5,477 nt of DNA from an uncultured Bacteroidales bacterium (lineage in GTDB: Bacteria > Bacteroidota > Bacteroidia > Bacteroidales > UBA932): the NCBI GenBank assembly GCA_945982095.1, contig CAMFRR010000075.1, forward strand, positions 1-5,477. The letters are read 5' to 3'. The position numbers and the translations under genes were made by a program. This document shows positions 1 to 5,477 of this stretch, one piece after another. How positions within the stretch are numbered: the first letter of the stretch is position 1; each line of letters opens with the position of its first letter. Under the pieces are notes generated by a model. That model was not told where the DNA came from, searched no databases, and worked only from the letters and a program-made list of their open reading frames with translations.

Positions 1-1527
1 GTCCAGAAGACGATATGCAATTGCTTCGGACAGATGTTCCTCACTGATGTCGGTACTTTTGTCCAGGTCGGCAATGGTTCTTGCCAGCTTGATGATGCGA
101 TGGCAGGCCCTTGCGGAAAAACCGCATTTGGTCATGGCTTGCTCAAGAAAGTCCTTGCAGGACTTGTCCAGAACGCAGTATTTGTCTATCATCCTGCCCG
201 ACATCTGTGCATTGCAGAATATTCCTTCTTCCTCGAAACGTATGCGTTGTATTTCTCTGGCCTGCCTTACCCTTTCTGCGACTTCTGCGCTGGTCTCAGC
301 CTTGCTCCGGTTAAGCAGTTTCTTCGGGTCTACAGCCTTACAAATGACAGCTATGTCTATCCTGTCCATGATGGGGCCGCTCAATTTGGAAAGATACGCC
401 TTCCTGGCCCCCACAGTGCAGGTACATCTGTCTCCCTCGCCGTAATAACCGCAAGGACAGGGGTTTGTCGCAGCGACAAGAGTGAAATCTGCAGGATATT
501 CCAATTTTTTCTTCAGTCTGGAAATCACCACCCTTTTATCTTCCATAGGAGCCCGCAGTACTTCTATATTCTTCCTCGGAATTTCACAGAATTCATCCAG
601 AAACAATATACCATTATGACTCAGGCTTACCTCCCCGGGGCTGATGTGCTCTGAGCCGCCACCTATGAGAGCGGCAGTAGAAGTGGTACAATGCGGTGCG
701 CGGAAAGGCCTGTTGCGCATGAGACCTTTCGTGAGATTACCAAGGCCGGCCACTGAATAAATCTTGCTGGTCTGAACGGATTCCTCCATGGTCATAGGAG
801 GCAGGATGCGGCACATTGCCTTTGCCAGAGAACTTTTTCCCGAGCCGGGGCTGCCTATCAGGATTACATTATGTCCTCCGGCGCAGGCAATCTCCAAGCC
901 TCTTTTGGCAGCATCCTGCCCCACAATATCGCTGAAATCCATGCACTCATCCCACATGTTCAGCCCTTCATCCGCATCCAAGGCCATATTCTTGTCTATT
1001 TCCAGCTCTTCCCAACCTTCAAGCTCACAAACAATCTTCAGAGCATCTCCAAGGCTGCGGACCCCGAATATTTTACCCTTTCCATACTCTATGGCTTCCA
1101 AAGCAGACTCATAAGGCAATATGCAGCCCTCCATTCCCATCTTGTCTGCCATTTCAACTATGGGCAAGGCTCCGTTGATTTTGCGTACGCTTCCGTCCAG
1201 GCCCAATTCACCCATTATGACATAACGCCCTGTTCCAGGCATATGCATCTGCTCCGAGGCGGCTAGAATTCCCAAGGCTATGGGCAAGTCATAGCCGCTC
1301 CCGTTTTTGTGCAGGTCACCGGGGGCCAAATTGATGACAATTTTCTTTCCCGGAATCTTAAGGCCCAAAGATTGCAGTGCAGTGCCGGTACGCAAAAGGC
1401 TTTCTTTTACTGCCGCGTCAGCCAGCCCCACCAGGTGTATCCCTATGCCATTGGATATGGAGGTTTCAACAAGTATCGGTATTGCATTGATGCCTTCGCA
1501 TTTTGCGGATGTGACGGTAATGAGCAT
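1..1527 (-). CDS. comM: ComM/YifB-family AAA+ ATPase (Mg-chelatase-like), 3' end cut by window edge
   Basis: The frame stays open for 509 codons from the ATG to the window edge. The last codons read ...EAIAYRLLD, which is close to the usual end of this family (E. coli ComM is about 506 residues), so probably only a few codons and the stop are missing. Seen: an N-terminal ChlI/Lon-like domain (about residues 5-165) with the motif PGDLHKNGSGYDLP at 69-82; Walker A GSPGSGKS at 225-232; Walker B ILFLDE at 307-312; the sensor segment ATNPCPCG ending near 360; an Arg-finger region GPIMDRID around 385-391; and a C-terminal helical Mg-chelatase domain with FSARACHRIIKLAR. Family knowledge: ComM is a hexameric helicase that promotes branch migration during natural transformation; in Bacteroidota the role is inferred only. 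Start choice: 1527 gives MLITVTSAKCEGI, matching family N-termini; an in-frame ATG at 1536 would add three residues. It diverges from mlaE. Confidence 0.95.
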   Translation of the reverse strand, partial: MLITVTSAKCEGINAIPILVETSISNGIGIHLVGLADAAVKESLLRTGTALQSLGLKIPGKKIVINLAPGDLHKNGSGYDLPIALGILAASEQMHMPGTGRYVIMGELGLDGSVRKINGALPIVEMADKMGMEGCILPYESALEAIEYGKGKIFGVRSLGDALKIVCELEGWEELEIDKNMALDADEGLNMWDECMDFSDIVGQDAAKRGLEIACAGGHNVILIGSPGSGKSSLAKAMCRILPPMTMEESVQTSKIYSVAGLGNLTKGLMRNRPFRAPHCTTSTAALIGGGSEHISPGEVSLSHNGILFLDEFCEIPRKNIEVLRAPMEDKRVVISRLKKKLEYPADFTLVAATNPCPCGYYGEGDRCTCTVGARKAYLSKLSGPIMDRIDIAVICKAVDPKKLLNRSKAETSAEVAERVRQAREIQRIRFEEEGIFCNAQMSGRMIDKYCVLDKSCKDFLEQAMTKCGFSARACHRIIKLARTIADLDKSTDISEEHLSEAIAYRLLD

Positions 1528-1546
1528 AACTATCATTAATTTTTTG

Positions 1547-1554
1547 TAACTTTG
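1547..1554 (+). promoter_or_regulatory. Bacteroidota-type -7 box upstream of mlaE
   Basis: TAACTTTG matches the Bacteroidota -7 consensus TAnnTTTG exactly and ends six bases before the mlaE ATG at 1561. I see no good -33 TTTG at the expected 19-21 base distance, so half the signal is missing. If used, transcription would start around 1559, leaving a leader of about two bases or none. The box lies in the 33-base gap between the divergent comM and mlaE starts. Confidence 0.6.
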
Positions 1555-1560
1555 CGCGCC

Positions 1561-2307
1561 ATGATAAACAAAGCGCTAACTACTTTAGGTTCATACTTCA
1601 TCTTCCTGAAACAAGTCTTCAGGAAGCCTGAAAATGTGAGACTGTACCTCAAACAGTTCATTGTCGAGGCAGACAAGCTGGTGTTTTCGTCTGTGCTCAT
1701 AGTGGCCGTGATTTCTCTTTTCATTGGCGGTGTACTCGTAATACAGACTGCCTCCAACCTAGAAAACCCTTTCATCGACAAGATGTACGTGGGTTATATG
1801 GTGCGCGAAAGTCTCATATTGGAATTCTGTTCCACCATGATTGCCTTGATCTTGGCCGGCAAGGTAGGCTCCAACATCGCTTCAGAGCTTGGCAGCATGC
1901 GTATCACCGAACAGATAGATGCTATGGAAATGATGGGAATCAATTCAGCCGGTTTCCTCGTGAGACCTAAGATTCTCGCTGCCACCATACTCAATCCGCT
2001 GCTCATGATGCTAAGTTTTCTTTTGGGCCTGGCCGGAGCCTGGCTGGTGGTAAAACTTACGGGCATCATACGCATAGCTTCATTCGTTGAGGGTATAACT
2101 TATTGTTACAACGGCTTCTATATTTTCTACAGTGCATTCAAGATGTCTCTTTTCAGTTTCATCATCAGCTCAGTCTCTGCTTTTTGCGGCTACTATGCCC
2201 ATGGCGGTTCGCTTGGTGTAGGACGCAAGAGCACCCATGCCATAGTTGCCAGCAGCATATTGATACTGCTTTTCGACCTTATTGTTACCCAACTCATGCT
2301 GTATTAG
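1561..2307 (+). CDS. mlaE: MlaE/YrbE-type lipid transport ABC permease
   Basis: A 248-residue inner-membrane permease of the MlaE (DUF140) family, close to the usual length of about 250-260. Seen: an N-terminal amphipathic stretch (1-40), hydrophobic segments around 41-63, 85-100, 138-164, 196-212 and 228-247, and the family signature from GKVGSNIASELGSMR (100-114) through TEQIDAMEMMGI (116-127). Near the end is a second conserved block, HGGSLGVGRKSTHAIV (214-229), followed by a late Asp at 239. Start: the ATG at 1561 follows a -7 box directly; the upstream in-frame TTG at 1552 lies inside that box and is rejected. Family knowledge: MlaE dimers work with the ATPase MlaF and an MCE protein (MlaD) to move phospholipids between inner and outer membrane. 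mlaF follows after three bases, so the two are surely one transcript. No mlaD or mlaB is next to them. Direction of transport and substrate are inferred from the family. Confidence 0.94.
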   Translation: MINKALTTLGSYFIFLKQVFRKPENVRLYLKQFIVEADKLVFSSVLIVAVISLFIGGVLVIQTASNLENPFIDKMYVGYMVRESLILEFCSTMIALILAGKVGSNIASELGSMRITEQIDAMEMMGINSAGFLVRPKILAATILNPLLMMLSFLLGLAGAWLVVKLTGIIRIASFVEGITYCYNGFYIFYSAFKMSLFSFIISSVSAFCGYYAHGGSLGVGRKSTHAIVASSILILLFDLIVTQLMLY

Positions 2308-2310
2308 TCT

Positions 2311-3069
2311 ATGATAGAAGTCAAACATCTGTACAAGTCATTTGAGGACAAGGATGTGCTCATTGACATCAATGCCGTTTTCGATACTGGCAAATGCAAC
2401 ATGATAATAGGCAAAAGCGGTTCTGGCAAGACTGTGCTTCTGAAGAATCTGATAGGCCTTCTTTCTCCGGACAAAGGCGACATCATATACGAAGGAAACT
2501 CCTTGATCAATATGTCTGGCAAGAACAAAAAGCTCTTGCACAGAAATATAGGTATTCTCTTCCAAGGCAGCGCCCTATATGATTTCACGACTGTTCTGGG
2601 CAATGTAATGTTTCCTCTGGACTTTTTCTCTGATCTTTCTTACAACGAGAAACTGGCCCGTGCACGCTTCTGCCTTGACAGGGTGAACATTAAAGATTCA
2701 GACAACAAGTATCCTTCGGAGCTTTCGGGCGGAATGCAGAAGAGGGTTGGCATTGCCAGGGCAATAGCCCTCAATCCCAAGTTCCTCTTTTGTGACGAAC
2801 CCAACTCCGGCCTCGACCCTTACACTTCCATACTCATAGACCAACTGATCGAGGAAATTACCAAAGAGATGAACATCACCACTGTAATCAACACCCATGA
2901 CATGAACAGCATGCTCGAACATGGTGACAACATCTATTTCGTAAAAGGAGGCACCATAGCCTGGCATGGCGACAAACGCTCCATACTGAGCAGCGACAAT
3001 GCCGCTCTCAAAGAATTTGTCTGCGCCAATGCCCTGGCAAGGAACATCATTGAAGGGCAAGAGAAATAA
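2311..3069 (+). CDS. mlaF: MlaF-type lipid transport ABC ATP-binding protein
   Basis: A complete 252-residue ABC ATPase, the cytoplasmic motor partner of the permease just upstream. Seen: Walker A GKSGSGKT at 34-41, Q-loop glutamine at 85, signature LSGGMQKR at 138-145, Walker B FLFCDEP at 158-164 with catalytic Glu 163, D-loop SGLDP at 166-170, and H-loop His 196 in NTHDM. All catalytic residues are present. After the H-loop a tail of about 50 residues (IYFVKGGTIAWHGD and onward) fits the MlaF/MCE-transporter ATPase group. Its start is three bases after the mlaE stop with no ribosome binding site, which indicates translational coupling. Its last 23 bases overlap the 3' end of the convergent lipoprotein gene, so no MCE-domain (mlaD) gene follows. 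The assignment to the Mla group rests on pairing with MlaE as much as on the ATPase itself. Confidence 0.93.
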   Translation: MIEVKHLYKSFEDKDVLIDINAVFDTGKCNMIIGKSGSGKTVLLKNLIGLLSPDKGDIIYEGNSLINMSGKNKKLLHRNIGILFQGSALYDFTTVLGNVMFPLDFFSDLSYNEKLARARFCLDRVNIKDSDNKYPSELSGGMQKRVGIARAIALNPKFLFCDEPNSGLDPYTSILIDQLIEEITKEMNITTVINTHDMNSMLEHGDNIYFVKGGTIAWHGDKRSILSSDNAALKEFVCANALARNIIEGQEK

Positions 3070-4261
3070 AATATCCGTTCATATTCACATCATGTTGCTC
3101 GTTGTTGTGCACCATAACGGGCTTATAGTTGCGTGATGCGTCGTTAAGTCCCAGATAAAAGTCTGTTGCCGAGCTGGTTATGGCGTAAGGAGAAATCAGG
3201 TTGAGGCTTCCCTGCAATTTCAGCTTCTGCGTAGGATGGAATATTGTGAGCCCTTGTCCCAGATAAGCGCTGCCTGTGACATAACAGAAACCCCCTGGAC
3301 CTTCGCTTATGCCCAACACGCTGTCCATGTCACCTGCTACTGCAACCAGCTCGTTACCGTTCCAATAATGGTCGTACCATTGGAGCTCGGACTGTTGTTT
3401 TTCCAGCTTGGCCTGTGCGTGGACAAGCAGCGAATTGCCTGCCTTTACGAAATGTATATCTCTCAGGCCATGGTTGCCGGGAACATTCAGTACACATGAA
3501 TTGTCGCCGCTTGTCCACACAATTCCATTGGTGCCAAATTCTTTCTGCACTACATTCAGTACTCCGTTTACACGCCTTATGTCATATATTTCCTGGACGT
3601 TTCCCGAGGTGCTGTGTCTGCTTGGCACTCCATTAGCCACCAGATGACAGTACTGTCTTTCTATGCCGTCCGCTCCTTTGCTTTTCTCGACGAATGCGAA
3701 ACATATCTCTCCTTTGTCCTGATACATGGGTCCCATAAGACTTGAATTGGGCTTTTCCAACAAGGTCTGGCCGTTCTTCATATATCTCCATCCCTGTATT
3801 TCAGGCCTTTCCATTATGATGTGAATATCCTCCTCTTGCACAATCAAGTCGCTTACATATCCTGATATGGGCAGACGAAGCTGCTCTATGCCATTTGCCC
3901 TTATGACCGTGGATGTTCCAGCCGAATGTACAGTATACAGCTTCCCGTTGCAAATGCGTAAAATGTTGCAGTCTACCGTTTCATGTTCTTCTGCCGGCAC
4001 ATTCACAGTACAAATCTCGTCTTCGTTCTTGAACAGATGGATACGGGTGTTGACCATTCCTCCCATGGGATCTTTGCGCCAATCGTAAGACTGCTCGTAT
4101 TCAAGGAAGGTCGAGTACAGGTCAAGGACCCTTTCGGGAATGGGTGATTCCGGGTTGTCGTCGGGGTCATCATTTGGGGTGTTGTCTACAATCTCACAGG
4201 CGGTGATGATGGCAGTAGTGCATATCGCCGCGGCCCAAAAACTCAGTTCTTTCTTCTTCAT
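3047..4261 (-). CDS. Uncharacterised lipoprotein with about eight propeller-like repeats
   Basis: A 404-residue protein that I do not recognise. Seen: a lipoprotein signal peptide (MKKKE, hydrophobic core 6-21, lipobox ITAC with the lipidated Cys at 22), then an acidic, proline-rich tether (about 23-42, containing NDDPDDNPE). The rest is one repeat region: turns of the type W/Y-x-NG-x followed by a short beta strand occur near residues 76, 120, 160, 206, 248, 298, 340 and 382, a spacing of 40-50 residues. Alternating hydrophobic strands lie between them. This pattern fits a seven- or eight-bladed beta-propeller. The acidic tether resembles the export signals that send some Bacteroidota lipoproteins to the cell surface, but it sits further from the Cys than usual. 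Start: an upstream in-frame ATG at 4333 would place the -7 box inside the gene and bury the signal peptide, so 4261 is chosen. No enzyme motif is visible. It converges on mlaF and diverges from tsaE. Confidence 0.88.
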   Translation of the reverse strand: MKKKELSFWAAAICTTAIITACEIVDNTPNDDPDDNPESPIPERVLDLYSTFLEYEQSYDWRKDPMGGMVNTRIHLFKNEDEICTVNVPAEEHETVDCNILRICNGKLYTVHSAGTSTVIRANGIEQLRLPISGYVSDLIVQEEDIHIIMERPEIQGWRYMKNGQTLLEKPNSSLMGPMYQDKGEICFAFVEKSKGADGIERQYCHLVANGVPSRHSTSGNVQEIYDIRRVNGVLNVVQKEFGTNGIVWTSGDNSCVLNVPGNHGLRDIHFVKAGNSLLVHAQAKLEKQQSELQWYDHYWNGNELVAVAGDMDSVLGISEGPGGFCYVTGSAYLGQGLTIFHPTQKLKLQGSLNLISPYAITSSATDFYLGLNDASRNYKPVMVHNNEQHDVNMNGYFISLALQ

Positions 4262-4263
4262 GG

Positions 4264-4286
4264 CTTTCGTTTTTTTTTGACGAAAG
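4264..4286. repeat. 7-bp inverted repeat at the lipoprotein gene start
   Basis: CTTTCGT at 4264-4270 and its exact complement ACGAAAG at 4280-4286 are separated by nine bases, mostly T on the plus strand. The repeat starts two bases upstream of the lipoprotein ATG and overlaps the proposed -7 box. It could be a small operator or, if transcription starts further upstream, an A-loop hairpin in the 5' leader. It may also be chance in A/T-rich DNA. Confidence 0.4.
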
Positions 4287-4312
4287 TAGAATATAGAAAT
4301 TGGAGAGTCAAG
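4281..4312 (-). promoter_or_regulatory. Candidate promoter of the lipoprotein gene
   Basis: Read on the minus strand, CTTG (4312-4309), 20 bases, then TACTTTCG (4288-4281). This is the Bacteroidota pattern TTTG-N19-21-TAnnTTTG with one mismatch in each box and correct spacing. Transcription would start near 4276, giving an A-rich leader of about 15 bases before the ATG at 4261, typical for a phylum that rarely uses Shine-Dalgarno sequences. Confidence 0.5.
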
Positions 4313-4356
4313 CGTATAAAAGTTTTTTGGCACGATTTTGTGATTTCTGGTTAATA

Positions 4357-4389
4357 TTTGTAAATTTCAAAAGAATAGCTGTATTTTTG
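4357..4389 (+). promoter_or_regulatory. Promoter of tsaE, perfect Bacteroidota consensus
   Basis: TTTG at 4357-4360, 21 bases, then TATTTTTG at 4382-4389. Both boxes match the Bacteroidota consensus (TTTG and TAnnTTTG) exactly and the spacing is in range. Counting five bases from the end of the -7 box puts the transcription start at about 4394, the A of the tsaE ATG. A weaker alternative, TTTG at 4326-4329 with TAATATTTG at 4352-4360, has one extra base inside the -7 box but would give a leader of about 30 bases. Confidence 0.65.
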
Positions 4390-4393
4390 TGAA

Positions 4394-4816
4394 ATGAAAC
4401 ACTCATTGAAAATATCATCTCTTGAGGAAATCGATGCCGTAGCAAAGGCATTCATCTCTGCTACCCGGGGCCATGACCTGTTTGCCTTTTATGGACAGAT
4501 GGGTGCCGGCAAGACCACATTCACAGTTGCCTTGTGCAAGGCTTGGGGTGTGGAGGACGTGGTGAATTCTCCGACCTTCGCCATAGTCAATGAATACTGC
4601 TGTGCCGATGGTGAAACTGTGTATCATTTTGATTTCTATAGGATTAAGAATATTTCAGAGGCCATGGACATAGGTGTGGAGGATTATTTCTACAGCGGAA
4701 GCAGATGCATAATGGAATGGCCTGAGAATATAGAGGAACTGTTGCCTGATGAGGTGCTGAGAGTTTATATTGAAGTGAATCCCGACCTTAGCAGAACGGT
4801 TGTATGGGAGGATTGA
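4394..4816 (+). CDS. tsaE: TsaE, ATPase of tRNA t6A biosynthesis
   Basis: A complete 140-residue P-loop ATPase of the TsaE (YjeE) family, normal in length. Seen: Walker A GQMGAGKTT at 34-42, the switch segment NSPTFAIVNEY at 58-68, the Walker B-like HFDFYR at 78-83 with Asp 80, and the late family motif EWPE at 108-111. Family knowledge: TsaE acts in the cytoplasm with TsaB and TsaD to make the threonylcarbamoyladenosine modification at position 37 of tRNAs that read ANN codons; its ATP cycle resets the TsaBD complex. Start: the ATG at 4394 gives the usual N-terminus (SLEEIDAVAKAF), and the next Met, at residue 36, is already inside the Walker A motif. No ribosome binding site is visible and a consensus promoter ends four bases upstream. 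The TPR gene follows after 15 bases, so the two are probably co-transcribed. Confidence 0.96.
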   Translation: MKHSLKISSLEEIDAVAKAFISATRGHDLFAFYGQMGAGKTTFTVALCKAWGVEDVVNSPTFAIVNEYCCADGETVYHFDFYRIKNISEAMDIGVEDYFYSGSRCIMEWPENIEELLPDEVLRVYIEVNPDLSRTVVWED

Positions 4817-4831
4817 CAATTGTTACAGAAT

Positions 4832-5477
4832 ATGACAAATAAACTCTTGTGTCTTGTATCAGCACTGCTTTTGCTGCCTCTTGTGTTGTGTGCACAAGAG
4901 GGCAAGCAGCGTCGCATTGCCAACTCAATCCTTGTGCAGGCAGTAGATAATATTGACAAGGGCAAGGCCAGCGAGGCCATGGAACTTCTGGTAAGTGCTG
5001 AGAAGCTGGATCCTGAAAACGGAGCTATACATTATTATATGGCCACAATATTGGACAGGGCCGGGGCTCCGGGAAAGGCTTTCCAACACTATCGCAAGGC
5101 ATATGCCGCCGATACGACAAATACCTGGTATGCAATGCGTCTTGCAGATTTATTGTGCCGCATGGGTCAGGGCAAGGAGGCCTTGGATATTCTTGAAGGA
5201 CTGCCTTCTGAAAAGGGCTCAAACTCTACAGTAATGTCCATGAAGATGGAAGCCTTTATGCTTGTGAATGACTTTGAAAAGGCGGATTCTTTGTATTCCA
5301 GGCTCCATGCCATGGGCGGAGATACCGATTATATGCGCCTCAGCCATTTGGAAATCACAAGGCAGAAAGGAGATTATCCTGCGTTCTTTGAAGGGATGAA
5401 GGATTACATCAGGAACGGTGAGTCGGACATGAAGTTCAAGGCCGGTCTTGTGGAAAAGGTGATGAAGGCTTTCGACC
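4832..5477 (+). CDS. Secreted tetratricopeptide-repeat protein, 3' end cut by window edge
   Basis: Only the first 215 codons are in the window; the frame runs open to the right edge. Seen: a signal peptide (MTNK, hydrophobic core about 5-19) with likely cleavage after LCA at residue 21, before Gln 22, a common Bacteroidota arrangement. A lipobox is not supported because Leu precedes Cys 20. Helical TPR-like pairs follow: about 31-63 (ends KLDPE), 64-97 (GAIHYYMATILDRAG, then AFQHYRKAYAADTTN) and 98-126 (WYAMRLADLLCRMGQGKEALDILEGL), with looser repeats after that. The product is therefore expected in the periplasm or on an outer envelope face as a protein-binding scaffold; its partner is unknown. 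Start: the first ATG after the tsaE stop, which also begins the signal peptide. The 15-base gap has no promoter boxes, so expression probably depends on the tsaE promoter. The C-terminal part, which could hold another domain, is not visible. Confidence 0.85.
   Translation, partial: MTNKLLCLVSALLLLPLVLCAQEGKQRRIANSILVQAVDNIDKGKASEAMELLVSAEKLDPENGAIHYYMATILDRAGAPGKAFQHYRKAYAADTTNTWYAMRLADLLCRMGQGKEALDILEGLPSEKGSNSTVMSMKMEAFMLVNDFEKADSLYSRLHAMGGDTDYMRLSHLEITRQKGDYPAFFEGMKDYIRNGESDMKFKAGLVEKVMKAFD

Noticed and set aside
34..654. Plus-strand open frame of 206 codons, plus other plus-strand frames up to 1549
   Set aside because: They lie opposite the ComM ATPase, whose minus-strand frame is open for 509 codons with all family motifs. 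Their translations show no domain and they have no promoter or start signal.
1552..1560. Upstream TTG start for mlaE
   Set aside because: It lies inside the TAACTTTG -7 box; the ATG at 1561 is a normal start and fits the family N-terminus.
1537..1600. Promoter for comM on the minus strand
   Set aside because: A TTTG followed after about 20 bases by TACAAAAA has the right spacing, but the -7 box lacks the TTTG half, so I do not call it.
2304..3060. Minus-strand open frames opposite mlaF
   Set aside because: They are shadows of an intact ABC ATPase with every catalytic motif, and they show no family features.
4262..4333. Longer start for the lipoprotein at 4333
   Set aside because: It adds 24 residues before a textbook lipoprotein signal peptide and would run through the likely promoter.
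4336..4392. Direct repeat TTTTGTGA at 4336-4343 and 4385-4392
   Set aside because: Only eight bases of low-complexity sequence in an A/T-rich region; the second copy is explained by the tsaE -7 box.
4816..4823. Palindrome ACAATTGT between tsaE and the TPR gene
   Set aside because: Eight bases with no loop and no T-run; too short to be a terminator and expected by chance.

Overview
The window looks like ordinary chromosomal DNA from a member of the Bacteroidota, probably Bacteroidales. The signs are promoter boxes of the Bacteroidota type (TTTG, about 20 bases, TAnnTTTG), A/T-rich start regions with no Shine-Dalgarno sequence, a lipoprotein with an acidic tether after its cysteine, and a secreted TPR protein whose signal peptide ends in Ala-Gln. 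I cannot support a genus from the sequence alone.

The DNA is almost fully coding, with six genes. (1) Positions 1-1527, minus strand: a ComM/YifB-family AAA+ ATPase (magnesium-chelatase-like), open at the left edge and missing probably only its last few codons. (2) Diverging from it across 33 bases, plus strand: a tight pair, mlaE (1561-2307) and mlaF (2311-3069), the permease and ATPase of an MCE/Mla-type lipid transporter. (3) Converging on mlaF and overlapping its 3' end by 23 bases, minus strand: an unrecognised lipoprotein (3047-4261) made of about eight 40-50-residue repeats that look like beta-propeller blades. (4) Diverging from the lipoprotein across a 132-base promoter region, plus strand: tsaE (4394-4816), for the t6A tRNA modification, followed after 15 bases by the start of a secreted TPR-repeat protein (4832 to the right edge, truncated).

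The units do not form one pathway. mlaE-mlaF is a transport module without its MCE (mlaD) or STAS (mlaB) partners beside it. tsaE and the TPR gene are probably co-transcribed. comM concerns DNA uptake and recombination. The convergent lipoprotein is the least explained gene.

I found no tRNA, rRNA, CRISPR array, insertion sequence, phage gene or convincing terminator, and no strong evidence of a new multi-gene system. The points most worth a second look are the repeat lipoprotein, the orphan mlaE-mlaF pair with an overlapping convergent 3' end, and two promoters placed so close to their start codons that the mRNAs may be leaderless.
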